64,000 nt of DNA from positions 1 to 64,000 of the forward strand of contig JANQJU010000043.1 in assembly GCA_028281495.1 (NCBI GenBank). The letters run 5' to 3'. Below, piece after piece: positions 37,910-46,848 of the stretch (positions within the stretch are counted from its first letter, which is position 1; each line of letters starts with the position of its first letter). Under the pieces are notes generated by a model that did no database searches, was not told the DNA's origin, and saw nothing but the letters and a program-made list of their open reading frames with translations. Both the position numbers and the translations under genes were made by a program. Source of the stretch: SAR324 cluster bacterium. Its GTDB lineage: Bacteria; SAR324; NAC60-12.

Positions 37910-38464
37910 ATGGCAGTCACCCCCTCCAATATGATTCCTCTGGGCTTCTTAGCTCCTTCATTCCAATTAACCGATACACTGAGTGGCAACACGGTGAGTT
38001 TGGATGAAATTAAATCCGACCAAGCGACTGTGATCATGTTCATTTGCAATCACTGTCCATTCGTGAAGCACGTACAATCGCAATTGGTGCAGTTGGCTCA
38101 AGATTATCAATCCAAAGGTGTGGCATTCGTAGCCATCAGTTCCAATGACGTGGCCAATTACCCTGCCGATGCCCCTGATAAAATGAAGGCTTTGGCAACG
38201 GAACTCGGCTATACATTCCCGTATCTCTATGATGAGACGCAAGAGGTGGCCAAAGCGTATGAAGCTGCCTGCACTCCCGATTTTTATATTTTTGATGGAG
38301 ATTTGAAGTGTAAGTATCGAGGACAATTGGATGATTCCCGTCCAGGCAACGGGAAACCCGTCACCGGACAGGATATTCGGCATGCGTTGGATAGCATGTT
38401 AAGCGGTCAGCCTGTTTCGGCTAATCAGCAACCGAGTGTGGGATGTAACATCAAGTGGAAATAG
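37910..38464 (+). CDS. thioredoxin-fold redoxin (AhpC/TSA-like)
   Basis: This 184-residue protein has a peroxiredoxin/thioredoxin fold. The active site CNHC (Cys46 and Cys49) lies in FICNHCPFVKHV. A cis-proline-type ACTPDFYIFD segment and a PSVGCNIKW tail with a third cysteine are typical of a common bacterial thioredoxin-family protein of unproven substrate. No signal peptide is seen, so it should be cytoplasmic. The ATG at 37910 has GGAGAAA upstream; a longer frame from 37781 overlaps recD and is rejected. It is probably co-transcribed with recD. Confidence 0.87.
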   Translation: MAVTPSNMIPLGFLAPSFQLTDTLSGNTVSLDEIKSDQATVIMFICNHCPFVKHVQSQLVQLAQDYQSKGVAFVAISSNDVANYPADAPDKMKALATELGYTFPYLYDETQEVAKAYEAACTPDFYIFDGDLKCKYRGQLDDSRPGNGKPVTGQDIRHALDSMLSGQPVSANQQPSVGCNIKWK

Positions 38465-38483
38465 CCTTGGCTCACAGGTCCAT

Positions 38484-39194
38484 TCAACTCAACATCATGG
38501 GGAAAGCAGGAGTTTCCTGCTCTCCCTCTTGAAGTTCTGACATTAAGGATTCGATGATGTGCTGCTTTGCCGGCTGTTTGCCCAACAAGTCATAAAGGGC
38601 ATCTAAGGCTTGAAAGCCATCCGGTTCAGTCATCATCTCGAAATCTCGTGCAAGCCATTCAAACTTTCGTAGATCCTGTTCCTGCAGGCACGCGGTTTGA
38701 TAATACTCAATCAACTCACCTAAGATTTGCTGGTACTCATGAAAGAGTGCCAAATCCAACAAAAAATCGCGATCTGTAGGGCTTTGAGCCAAACCCAACA
38801 AAATCAGTTGCTTCAATTTAGGATGGGCTAATTTGAAGTACTTGGCAATGAACGAGACATTCACCCTGTCCGTATGCACTTCTTCACAATACGTGTTTAC
38901 CACTCGTTCATCTAAACCGAAGTGACCTTCAAAATAAGCCATCAGATATTCCTGATTTCCATTTTCTGGAATCATAGGTTGCGATCCTAAACTTTCTGGT
39001 AACTCGTCTTCGACCCAGATGAATCCCAACCGCTCCAAACCATCCGCCCATTCCTGCGGGTACTGACGGATGACTTTTTTAGCACTTCGTCCCATCTCGC
39101 GATGAAGTGCCGACAGTTCCTCCAGCCATTCATAATAATCTCCTTCAAAATGACTGAATTCTATACTTTCTTCCACGTCCTGATCCTTTTTCAT
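38484..39194 (-). CDS. acidic helical protein of unknown function
   Basis: This 236-residue cytoplasmic protein is mostly predicted helix. It has an acidic N-terminus with many aromatic residues (FEGDYYEWLEEL) and a glutamate-rich C-terminus. I recognise no family, and no membrane or signal segment is visible. A perfect AAGGAGG site lies 3 bp before the ATG at 39194, which supports a real gene. It converges on the redoxin gene with a 19-bp gap and has repeat-rich AT-rich DNA upstream. Confidence 0.75.
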   Translation of the reverse strand: MKKDQDVEESIEFSHFEGDYYEWLEELSALHREMGRSAKKVIRQYPQEWADGLERLGFIWVEDELPESLGSQPMIPENGNQEYLMAYFEGHFGLDERVVNTYCEEVHTDRVNVSFIAKYFKLAHPKLKQLILLGLAQSPTDRDFLLDLALFHEYQQILGELIEYYQTACLQEQDLRKFEWLARDFEMMTEPDGFQALDALYDLLGKQPAKQHIIESLMSELQEGEQETPAFPMMLS

Positions 39195-39472
39195 ATTCCT
39201 CCTTTGGAACAATTAAGCACTGGCTCCTAAGGAACAGTGAAACTAAAAGGTGAACAGAGCCAGCTTACCTGAAAACGGGCAGTCACAAAAGGAATTTAAA
39301 TAGGTAGGACGTCAGGAAATTTGCTTTTACATTATAAAAGCGTTTGGAATCTAGCTGTTGAACGAAAAATAAACTAATAAAAGCGTTTGGGAAAGAAAAA
39401 CTCACGAGTGAAGAAATAGAAAAGCGTTAGGAAATAGAAGCTTTATGAGAAAGGACAAGCAGGGTGGGAGAT

Positions 39473-39518
39473 ACCGGAGGGCCGCAAGGCCCCTCAACCT
39501 CACGGAAGTTCCTCCGGT
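39473..39518. other. GC-rich structured-RNA-like element
   Basis: ACCGGAGG at 39473-39480 is a perfect complement of CCTCCGGT at 39511-39518. Inside, GCC and GGC close a GCAA (GNRA) tetraloop at 39481-39490. It is an island of GC-rich foldable sequence in AT-rich DNA. It could be a small RNA, a REP-type element or the end of a lost mobile element; I cannot tell which. Confidence 0.45.
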
Positions 39519-39719
39519 GCCCGGTGGTATGGCTGTAGCTTATTGGCTGAATCGAATTCATGTGAGAAACTCGATGTCGTGTAGTTGTCTTTACTTTCTG
39601 CATGGCAGGGGCCAACTGGATTGCGAAAAATTATTTTTTTAGCAATGCTTTGATATCGTATGAGTTTTTGATGCAAAAAAATCTTTTTGGTTGTTTCCCT
39701 CTTTCGTCGGAACATGTTC

Positions 39720-39790
39720 TTTTTTTTGCCACAAGAATTCTTTCTTTTGACGCAAGTCATATTTCTTTTGACGCAAGAGGATTCTTGTGG
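39720..39790. repeat. 21-bp-periodic direct repeats with flanking inverted repeat (iteron/operator-like)
   Basis: TTTCTTTTGACGCAAG occurs exactly at 39741-39756 and 39762-39777. A degenerate copy, TTTTTTTTGCCACAAG, is at 39720-39735, and all three are 21 bp apart. A weaker fourth copy can be seen near 39698. CCACAAGAAT at 39729-39738 and ATTCTTGTGG at 39781-39790 form a perfect 10-bp inverted repeat around the two exact copies. Two helical turns between copies means a protein would bind on one DNA face. The MT-A70-like gene begins 145 bp downstream. Confidence 0.75.
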
Positions 39791-39935
39791 AGGAAAAATA
39801 AAACAAATCTTCCCTCCAAGATTCTAAATTGACCAATAATTAAGGACTGAGTAAACTCTTGTTACTTTTCATGATGTGATATGAAAATCGTTGAATATTT
39901 TTATCAAGAAAATAATATTTTTAGGATAAACTTTT

Positions 39936-41030
39936 ATGTCAGAACATACTGAATTGTTACCCGAACTTTCCAAAGTTTATCAGGCTTTGGTGTTGGCTTC
40001 ATCGTTGGATGAGGTCAAGAAGATCCATGATGCTTCCAAAGCGATTGCCGCATATGCGAGGGCACAGGATATGTCCTTAGAGATGCAAAACACCGCCGCA
40101 GAGATGAACTTGCGGGCTAAACGCAAGCTGGGAGAAATGATCAGGAATATTGATAAACATAAGGGAGGGCGACCTCCTAAAAGCAGCAATGTGTCGGAAG
40201 GCTCTGCCGAGGCTTCCGTTTCTGACTCCCAACTGACCCCTAGACCCAAATTGAAAGATCTAGGAATCTCAAAAAGCCTTTCTTCCCGTTGCCAGAAAAT
40301 CGCGGATATTCCAGAAGAAGAATTCGAAGAACACTTGGCAGAGCAAAAAGACGCAGGAAAAGAGTTGACCACAACGACGGTCCTCCGAATATCCAAGAAG
40401 AAACAATCCCAAAAAGAAGCTGAACAGCACCAGCAGGAACAGGAGGCACGTGAGGACCAATTGCAAGCCATTGCCGACTCCGATGGTTCCGTAGTGGTCG
40501 GTGATCTTTCAGAACTGATTCGGGATGGTCTTAAATTTCGTTGCTTATATGCCAATCCACGGTGGCCGATTCAAGGTTCGGAAGATCCCGATGCAGTTTC
40601 CTTTGACGCCCTATTGGATATGCCAATCTCTCATTTGGTGGAAGAACAGGCCCATTTGCATTTGTGGGTCCCGGTACCCCTTCTAATGGAAGGACTCTCT
40701 CTCTTGAAAAAGTGGGGTTTTGAGTATCGGGATATGTTCACATGGTGCCAAGGCGAAGTGAAAAAAGATCTGTCCGTTCAACCCCAAGCCAACACACGAC
40801 TCTTTTGGGCCAACTCCCATATGGTCTTGTTGCTAGGAGTCCGAGGGGAACTTTCCTTTGTGAATACCCATTTGCCTAGTTTTCTCGTCGCCAAGCGAGG
40901 TAAATATGGCTCGGTTCCTGAGCAAGTTCAATTCATGGTGGAAGAAGCCTCTCCTGGTCCCCGTTTGGAACTATTTGCCACTCAGCCCCATAAAGATTGG
41001 TATGTATGGGGTCCTGCCTTAGACTATTGA
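39936..41030 (+). CDS. MT-A70-like adenine methyltransferase homologue with altered catalytic motif
   Basis: This 364-residue protein has a helical, charged N-terminal half (AKRKLGEMIRNIDKHKGGRPPK and a long Lys/Glu/Gln coiled coil to about 180). A C-terminal MT-A70 methyltransferase domain follows (about 185-364). Family landmarks are HLHLWVPVPLLMEGL, LKKWGFEYRDMFTWC, an ANSHMVLLLGVRG segment and SPGPRLELFATQPHKDWYVWG. The catalytic DPPW motif that should follow the first strand is NPRW at residues 207-210 (LYANPRW). Loss of the aspartate and one proline suggests it may not methylate adenine. Similar two-part proteins are common in phage and mobile DNA. Repeat-rich DNA upstream fits an accessory origin. 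Confidence 0.72.
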   Translation: MSEHTELLPELSKVYQALVLASSLDEVKKIHDASKAIAAYARAQDMSLEMQNTAAEMNLRAKRKLGEMIRNIDKHKGGRPPKSSNVSEGSAEASVSDSQLTPRPKLKDLGISKSLSSRCQKIADIPEEEFEEHLAEQKDAGKELTTTTVLRISKKKQSQKEAEQHQQEQEAREDQLQAIADSDGSVVVGDLSELIRDGLKFRCLYANPRWPIQGSEDPDAVSFDALLDMPISHLVEEQAHLHLWVPVPLLMEGLSLLKKWGFEYRDMFTWCQGEVKKDLSVQPQANTRLFWANSHMVLLLGVRGELSFVNTHLPSFLVAKRGKYGSVPEQVQFMVEEASPGPRLELFATQPHKDWYVWGPALDY

Positions 41031-41061
41031 GCATTCACCCTCATACAAATTAAAAACCGCC

Positions 41062-42720
41062 ATGACAAAGAGGGAAATTGCCTCGCTATTTTCGCCGAAG
41101 GTCTTGTTCCTGGGGGTGTTGGTTTTATATGCCTTCACTCGCGGTTTGGGAGTGGTTTATTTTGAGCCGCAGAATGATGAAGTCATCTTTGCCCAGTATT
41201 CGACACTCATGTCTACAAACTGGGATGAAGCTCAATACATGACCCTGGATGGTAGCATCGACATCAACAAAGGCGGCCTCAGTGGTGTTCGTTTGGTGGA
41301 ATATAAGCAACCTCTGCAATTCTGGGTCAATTCACTGACTTTTGATGTATGGGAAAATCCCTTAATGGGAGTTCGCATGGGGTCGGTTTTGCTCGGTTTG
41401 TGTGGGTTGTTTTGCTGGTATCGTTTGTTGGCAACGATCTTCGATCCGACACTTGCGCTCATCACATCCCTTTTAATCGTTTTTTCCAATTTCCATTTAG
41501 TTTTCGATGCGGTGGGTTATACCGAGGCGTATGTGTATGGCTTGGGGATGTTATCATTGTATTGCTTGTACCAATGTTTATCTGCTTCCCAATGGCAGAA
41601 AGCATTCCTTTGGGGATTCCTCGCGAGCTTATTTTTATTTGCCGCCTTGTTTTCTAAAGGTTCAGCCCTGTTGTGGATGGTGTATGCGCTGTTGTTTCCG
41701 CTGCTTTTTCCACTTCGTCCTTTTCGCACTATAGGGGTTTGGTTATATGGCAAGGCGGTGCTCATAGTGCTGCTTGCTAAAGGAATTCACTATGTTTGGA
41801 TTGATCGGCGTTTTGCTCACAATTTTGATCAGTCAGTTCAAGCTGGATTGACGTTTCGATGGCAAGAATTGCTGGAATTTCCAATTGCTATTTGGTGGGA
41901 GAATGGCCGGTATTTTCTCTTTGAAGTGCTATGGACTGAACTGCCAGGGACAACCATTTTTTTAGCATTGATCCCGTTGATTGCGTCTTACCTGCAACGG
42001 TCCGACCGGATACGGTTTCAGAAGTATCTTGTACTGCTCGGCATCTATGGTTTTTCTTGTTTGCTGCCCATCTTTGTCGCGAAGAAAGTTGAGATTCATT
42101 ATTTTGGATTAGGCTTCTATTTTCTATATGCCTTGATAGCTGGTGGGATCTATTTTGGGTGGTATGCCCTCAAAGCGTCGATGTTACGATGGATAATGCC
42201 CATCATCGTATTTTTGATTTGTGTGCCCGGATTGATGGCTGTCCCCACTTTGGTCCGTTGGGGGCAAACTGACTTGATGCTGATACGCAGCCGTCCTGGA
42301 TGGGCCAACGGGGCCGGAATGCATGAATTGATTGAATACCTTTCGAAATTACCCTCTGGAATTGTGCTGGCAGATCCCCAATGGGGGTTGCCCGTCACCG
42401 CGATGCAAGTTTATGAGTCGTATTATCCTCAATTGGAAATCAAATTCTTCCCTATGTCCACACAGCTGGTCGAAATCGCTTTCCGATATGCCTATGATCG
42501 TGGAGAAAAACTATACTTCGTATTTGACGCCCGCCGTCCTGGAGAACGGGGATGGTTGGACGGGCTTTTAAGCGAGCGCCTTTTTTGTGGCACACGCCAT
42601 GTAATTCAAAAACAGTATCAGGATCAAATCTTCGACAATTCCAGCCTCGTGGTTTGTCATGCCAATATGCCCGAACTCTATCGTGGTTATGAATACCTCA
42701 AGCGGCAGAAAAAAAAATGA
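41062..42720 (+). CDS. PMT/ArnT-type membrane glycosyltransferase (GT-C fold)
   Basis: This 552-residue polytopic membrane protein has about 11-12 helices. The first periplasmic loop carries acidic residues (FEPQNDEVIFAQYS, near residues 35-48), as in GT39/GT83 protein mannosyl- or lipid A aminoarabinose transferases. These use polyprenyl-phosphate sugars as donors. The C-terminal 140 residues are a soluble periplasmic domain. The acceptor (lipid, protein or polysaccharide) is unknown. It starts 31 bp after the MT-A70-like gene. Its stop is followed at once by a short tandem repeat. Confidence 0.8.
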   Translation: MTKREIASLFSPKVLFLGVLVLYAFTRGLGVVYFEPQNDEVIFAQYSTLMSTNWDEAQYMTLDGSIDINKGGLSGVRLVEYKQPLQFWVNSLTFDVWENPLMGVRMGSVLLGLCGLFCWYRLLATIFDPTLALITSLLIVFSNFHLVFDAVGYTEAYVYGLGMLSLYCLYQCLSASQWQKAFLWGFLASLFLFAALFSKGSALLWMVYALLFPLLFPLRPFRTIGVWLYGKAVLIVLLAKGIHYVWIDRRFAHNFDQSVQAGLTFRWQELLEFPIAIWWENGRYFLFEVLWTELPGTTIFLALIPLIASYLQRSDRIRFQKYLVLLGIYGFSCLLPIFVAKKVEIHYFGLGFYFLYALIAGGIYFGWYALKASMLRWIMPIIVFLICVPGLMAVPTLVRWGQTDLMLIRSRPGWANGAGMHELIEYLSKLPSGIVLADPQWGLPVTAMQVYESYYPQLEIKFFPMSTQLVEIAFRYAYDRGEKLYFVFDARRPGERGWLDGLLSERLFCGTRHVIQKQYQDQIFDNSSLVVCHANMPELYRGYEYLKRQKKK

Positions 42721-43100
42721 CCCCAAAAATCTTCCCGAAAACCCTTCCCAAAAACGTTAGAGATTACTTTCTCATCACAAGAAAACCCACCTGAAAAATC
42801 AATCCATGGTTAGAAAAAATACCAATAAAATTATTTCAGTTTATATGGATTGATGAAAATCAACTCAGATAGTCGAATACATTCTCTCAAAATCAACCAT
42901 AACTAGTAGTTACATTCTTTAAAAAGATGAAAAAATTGGCACTTAATTCATTGAATTTATTTGAGTTAATTCACATTTGGGGGAATACATTTTTTGTTCG
43001 CAAAGGAGGTACTATAGGAGTATCTTGAGACATGGTTTTCTTAGTAATCGAGGGCATGTCGTCCTTGGGTTGCTTTGAAGGCGTTTTGGAGGAGGAGATT
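42721..43100. other. AT-rich noncoding region before the CheA-like kinase
   Basis: At the left end, three short tandem units follow the glycosyltransferase stop: 42722-42733, 42734-42746 and 42747-42758, consensus CCCAAAAAxCTT. The rest is very AT-rich. I see no gene and no convincing promoter; a TGGCAC at 42937-42942 lacks the GC partner needed for sigma-54. The kinase gene has its ribosome site GGAGGAGGAG at the right end. Confidence 0.6.
42722..42758. repeat. three tandem 12-13-bp repeats directly after a stop codon
   Basis: CCCAAAAATCTT, CCCGAAAACCCTT and CCCAAAAACGTT lie head to tail, starting two bases after the stop of the PMT-type transferase gene. The copies are degenerate but clearly related. 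Confidence 0.6.
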
Positions 43101-46100
43101 ATGCAAACTTTACAAGACAGTGTGAAGCTAGGTGACAGCTTAATAGTTAAGTTGCTGGCTAGTATTTTCGTCGTAATGATTATTGTATTTGGAGTAGGTA
43201 CCGTTGTGACGGTGCAGCAAGCCCAGAATCAATTACGCAATCAAGGGCAACGTCAGTTGCAGGCCCAACAGATGCAGCATGCCCAGCAAATTGAAGAAAC
43301 ACGAGAACGCCTGATGCGCAAATTGCAGCCTCAGGTTGAGATGATGATCGAATTCGCCAAAGGGCCGTTGATCATGCAGGTGAATGAAGTTGAAGTGGAT
43401 GCTAACCAAGATAAACGGGGTTTGATTGATGCCTTTCAATCCTGTTTTGACAACCAAACCGAGGAGAGCATGTTGTTCCATTGCATCCGCACGCAGATTT
43501 TTCAGCGAGGCACCACTGGAATCATTGCTTCCCTGAACCGAACCTTCGTAACCAATGCCATCAGTTTTTTGGCACAAGATGAAGACATGATTGGGATCTT
43601 CGTTGAAGATTGGGAAGAGCAACTCTATGCCGGATATCAAAAAAATGCGGAGGGGGAAATTGTCGCTGTGGAAGAAATCCCAGAATGGCCACCGGAGTTT
43701 TCAGTCATTGATAAAGAAGTGGACGATGATGGGGAATACATCGGACGAGTGATTTTTTTATATACCACCCAGCGAATCACAGCGATGGAACAAGCGGCTG
43801 CAACCCAACTCGCTCAGGCTGAACAGTTGATCGAAGAAAGCATTGACGAACAAAGCCAGCAAATTGCCCAAAGTCGTTTGCTGGAAGCAATTGTATTTTT
43901 CTTAGTGTTATTGGTGTCTTTTTCGATGGTGGCTTTGACCACGATCATTCGTCCGTTGCGGCAACTGAAAAACAATGCTGATCAACTGGCCAAAGGGCAC
44001 TTAGATCAAGACGTTGAAATGAATCGGCAAGACGAATTGGGAAATTTAGCACAGAGCTTTGCGTTGATGCGTGATGCGATTCGCAAGAAACTCCACGACC
44101 TGCACGTTTTGAATGAAACCGGAGAAGCGATGGCAGGAATGCTTGATCAAACGGTGGCCCTCAAAACTGCTTTGCAGGTGATGAAGGCTCAAACTCATGT
44201 CGAGTTCGGCTCTGTGTACTTGCTCAATGCCAATCAAGAATTAGAGTTCACAGCGTGCTATCCGCAACATGAAGGAGGGCAACTTTCGACCCCGAAATTC
44301 AAATTGGGTGAAGGGATTGCTGGCATGGCAGCACAAAACAAGCGGATCATCTATATCCCGGATACCACTCAAGATTCTCGCTTCGTCACTTCTGGCGAAA
44401 CGCCCACACCGCGGGCGTTGTTGTGTGTGCCTTTGTTAGATGATCAAGATATTTTTGGCGTGATGAATTTTTCCGGTACTGTGCAGAGGGTCAATTTTCA
44501 TCGAGAAGATGAAAAATTCGCAGCAACGATTGCTCGCATGACAGTAGTGACGACAAAAAACATCCGCATGATTAATGTCATCGAAGAGCAGAACCGAACT
44601 CTGGAGCACAAAGTGGAAGAGCGAACCGCCGAATTGAATCAGAAAACCAATGACATCAACAATATGCTGCAAAATATGCATCAGGGGATTTTGACAGTGG
44701 TTGATGGCAATCGTGTGCATCACGAATACTCCTCCTTTGTGGGGCAGATTTTGGAACGCGAGGATATTGCCGGAACTGATGTGATGGAATTGATCTTCGA
44801 AAATACAGACTTGGGTTCCAATGCCCTCGACCAAATCTCCGTCGGGCTCAGTGCGTTAATTGGAGAAGACTCTTTGATGTTCGCTTTCAACCAACACCTG
44901 CTGGTTACCGAATTTTATAAGACCTTTCCAGAGGGCCATAACAAAATAATAGAGTTAGACTGGGATCCCATTGTGGATGAAGACAATATCATTGAGAAAA
45001 TCATGCTCACCCTCCGGGATGTGACTGAAATTCGAGGATTGCAAGAAGAGGCACGGCGGCAAAAACGTGAACTGGAAATCATCGGTCAAATTCTGGCTGT
45101 CTCCCAGAAAAAATTTCAGGATTTCACTCAAACCTCACATCGATTTCTCGAAGAAAATACAAAGTTGATTTTGGGAGCATCTGAAAAAAATCCAGAGCTA
45201 TTGGCCACTCTATTCCGAAACATGCACACCATCAAAGGCAATGCCCGCACTTATGGTTTCCACTATCTCACCGACGCTCTGCATGAAGCAGAACAAACTT
45301 ATGATCGACTCCGTCGCGATGCGCAGAACCAATGGGATCAGCAACAATTGCTGAATGAATTGGACCAAATGCAAGACTTCCTCTCTGAGTACGAAGAAAT
45401 CTATCAAGCCAAGCTAGGGAAATTTGAAAATGGTGAAGGGGTTTACCTCGATGCAGCGCTTTTTGAAAAGGCACAACATCTATTAGAAAAAGTTGACACT
45501 CAAAATCCGGAAAAGATGGAGCGTACGATTGAACAGGCTCGGGGTTTGCTCAAAGCGGTGGGGAGTGAGACCTTAGAATGTGTTTTGGAAGGAATTGTCA
45601 AAGCTGTCCCTACTTTAGCAGAAGAACTGGGAAAGGCTCCCCCCGAGATCGTCCTGAATGCCAATAATATTCGGGTCTATTCGGATATCACACCCGTTTT
45701 GAAAGATGTGTTCATGCACAGCATCCGGAATTCAATGGACCATGGTATCGAAGCCCCTGAAGAGCGGCAACACGTGGGCAAACCGGAAGCAGGGAAGATC
45801 ACTTTAGAGGTTTCCAGATGCAATGGTCATCTCATGTTCACCTATCAAGATGATGGGCGTGGGTTGGCACTGGAAGCAATCCGAAAAGAAGCCATTGGAC
45901 AGGGGATCTTAAGTGCAGACGAGGTTGCTTCGGACGAAGCCGTGGCCCAACTGGTGTTTAACTCGGGTTTGTCTACCGCTCAGAAAGTCACAGACATCTC
46001 TGGACGAGGAGTGGGTATGGATGCCATCAAACGTTTTCTGCAGCATCAAGGTGGGGATATCCAACTCATTCTAGCCGATGGAATACCAGATGGAACCCCG

Positions 46101-46163
46101 TATCGTCCGTTTCGGTCCATCATCACTCTTCCTGAAAAGCACGGTATTGAAGTTACTTCTTGA
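43101..46163 (+). CDS. membrane CheA-like kinase: sensor-HAMP-GAF-PAS-Hpt-HATPase
   Basis: This 1020-residue membrane protein has helices at about 18-40 and 260-285 enclosing a periplasmic sensor. HAMP follows (RPLRQLKNNADQL), then GAF (about 350-480), a coiled coil and a PAS-like part (about 520-650). An Hpt domain carries the phosphorylatable histidine His709 in MHTIKGNARTYGF. The end is a CheA-class ATPase (SIRNSMDHGIEAP, YQDDGRGLALEAI, SGRGVGMDAIKRF). CheA's CheW-like and P2 domains and any receiver are absent. It is thus a membrane sensor that autophosphorylates like CheA and must pass its phosphate to a receiver elsewhere. The ATG at 43101 follows GGAGGAGGAG; the frame opens at 43032. 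Confidence 0.88.
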   Translation: MQTLQDSVKLGDSLIVKLLASIFVVMIIVFGVGTVVTVQQAQNQLRNQGQRQLQAQQMQHAQQIEETRERLMRKLQPQVEMMIEFAKGPLIMQVNEVEVDANQDKRGLIDAFQSCFDNQTEESMLFHCIRTQIFQRGTTGIIASLNRTFVTNAISFLAQDEDMIGIFVEDWEEQLYAGYQKNAEGEIVAVEEIPEWPPEFSVIDKEVDDDGEYIGRVIFLYTTQRITAMEQAAATQLAQAEQLIEESIDEQSQQIAQSRLLEAIVFFLVLLVSFSMVALTTIIRPLRQLKNNADQLAKGHLDQDVEMNRQDELGNLAQSFALMRDAIRKKLHDLHVLNETGEAMAGMLDQTVALKTALQVMKAQTHVEFGSVYLLNANQELEFTACYPQHEGGQLSTPKFKLGEGIAGMAAQNKRIIYIPDTTQDSRFVTSGETPTPRALLCVPLLDDQDIFGVMNFSGTVQRVNFHREDEKFAATIARMTVVTTKNIRMINVIEEQNRTLEHKVEERTAELNQKTNDINNMLQNMHQGILTVVDGNRVHHEYSSFVGQILEREDIAGTDVMELIFENTDLGSNALDQISVGLSALIGEDSLMFAFNQHLLVTEFYKTFPEGHNKIIELDWDPIVDEDNIIEKIMLTLRDVTEIRGLQEEARRQKRELEIIGQILAVSQKKFQDFTQTSHRFLEENTKLILGASEKNPELLATLFRNMHTIKGNARTYGFHYLTDALHEAEQTYDRLRRDAQNQWDQQQLLNELDQMQDFLSEYEEIYQAKLGKFENGEGVYLDAALFEKAQHLLEKVDTQNPEKMERTIEQARGLLKAVGSETLECVLEGIVKAVPTLAEELGKAPPEIVLNANNIRVYSDITPVLKDVFMHSIRNSMDHGIEAPEERQHVGKPEAGKITLEVSRCNGHLMFTYQDDGRGLALEAIRKEAIGQGILSADEVASDEAVAQLVFNSGLSTAQKVTDISGRGVGMDAIKRFLQHQGGDIQLILADGIPDGTPYRPFRSIITLPEKHGIEVTS

Positions 46164-46184
46164 TTCTGACTGTCCCAGTCCTGC

Positions 46185-46213
46185 CGCCGTTATCCTCAAG
46201 AAGGATAGCGGCG
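46185..46213 (+). terminator. hairpin terminator after the CheA-like kinase
   Basis: A 12-bp GC-rich stem (46185-46196 with 46202-46213, one T-G wobble) closes a CAAGA loop, 21 bp after the stop. TTCTCCTCC follows. Confidence 0.7.
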
Positions 46214-46371
46214 TTCTCCTCCAGCTGGTTTCCTGAAATGGACCTGGCTTCCTACGCGGACTTCAAGAAGATCAACTTTCCTCAAGTTTATGTTTGTCGC
46301 CGTTTATGCTAATTTCATCAGAAAAAGTTTTCTCAAAATTCCTGAATGAACCCTCTGTTTGAACTTCGCCC

Positions 46372-46848
46372 ATGCGTCCCCAAGATATGGCTGCTGTCGA
46401 AGCTGCTAAAGAAGCGTTAGCACAACGCAAACGACAACAAACCGAAGCCTTAGCCCAGGCCAAAGCAGCAGCGGAGCAACGGAAACATCAAATCAATACA
46501 GCCTTTACAGATCAAAAAACTCGGACACAATTTGTGGTCCGAGGAGAAAAAGAAAAAGTTCGGCAGAAACAAGCTCAACAACAAGAAGAACGAGCCAACC
46601 GTCGCCAGCGTCGCCGTCAACGTGTGGTCGTGACTCATCTGGCCAAAGCCTATGCCACCTTAGGGTTGGATGATACCGCTAGCATGGAAGCCGTCAAAAA
46701 GGCATATCGTGAAAAGCTAAAAGTGTATCATCCTGATCACGTGGGCAATGATCCTCATATGCAAGCAGAAGCGACTTCCAAAACCATCGAATTGCAAGAA
46801 GCCTACGAAACCATCCTTCAATGTCTGGGAGGGGAGCGCGATGCCTGA
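46372..46848 (+). CDS. small J-domain (DnaJ-like) protein
   Basis: This 158-residue protein has an N-terminal highly charged coiled coil (about 1-90, rich in Ala, Lys, Gln and Arg). A C-terminal J domain follows, with the HPD motif in YHPDHVGND. J domains recruit and stimulate Hsp70 (DnaK). The usual Gly/Phe and zinc regions are missing, so it is a type III J protein that should bring DnaK to a particular client. The next gene starts 8 bp before its stop, so the VWA protein is the obvious candidate client or partner. Confidence 0.85.
   Translation: MRPQDMAAVEAAKEALAQRKRQQTEALAQAKAAAEQRKHQINTAFTDQKTRTQFVVRGEKEKVRQKQAQQQEERANRRQRRRQRVVVTHLAKAYATLGLDDTASMEAVKKAYREKLKVYHPDHVGNDPHMQAEATSKTIELQEAYETILQCLGGERDA

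Larger units (their letters stand above)
39195..39935. other. 740-bp AT-rich, repeat-rich noncoding region
   Basis: No gene is supported here. It contains three copies of AAAAGCGTTTGG or AAAAGCGTTAGG at 39336-39347, 39379-39390 and 39420-39431 (spacings 43 and 41 bp). It also contains a foldable GC-rich segment (39473-39518) and a 21-bp-periodic repeat block (39720-39790). Small open frames that cross it carry no ribosome site and look accidental. Composition differs sharply from the flanking genes. Confidence 0.7.

Noticed and set aside
39473..39518. group II intron domain V or a c-di-GMP riboswitch
   Set aside because: The stem order and conserved loops of those RNAs are not present; only a generic fold is supported.
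39427..39615. small minus-strand gene across the structured element
   Set aside because: It has no ribosome site, and the frame follows from the folded repeat; RNA-like structure explains it better.
39639..39836. minus-strand gene encoding repeated Q-K-K peptides
   Set aside because: The peptide repeats are a by-product of the 21-bp DNA repeat (seven codons) in AT-rich DNA.
42937..42956. sigma-54 promoter before the CheA-like kinase
   Set aside because: TGGCAC is present but the -12 GC at the required spacing is missing.
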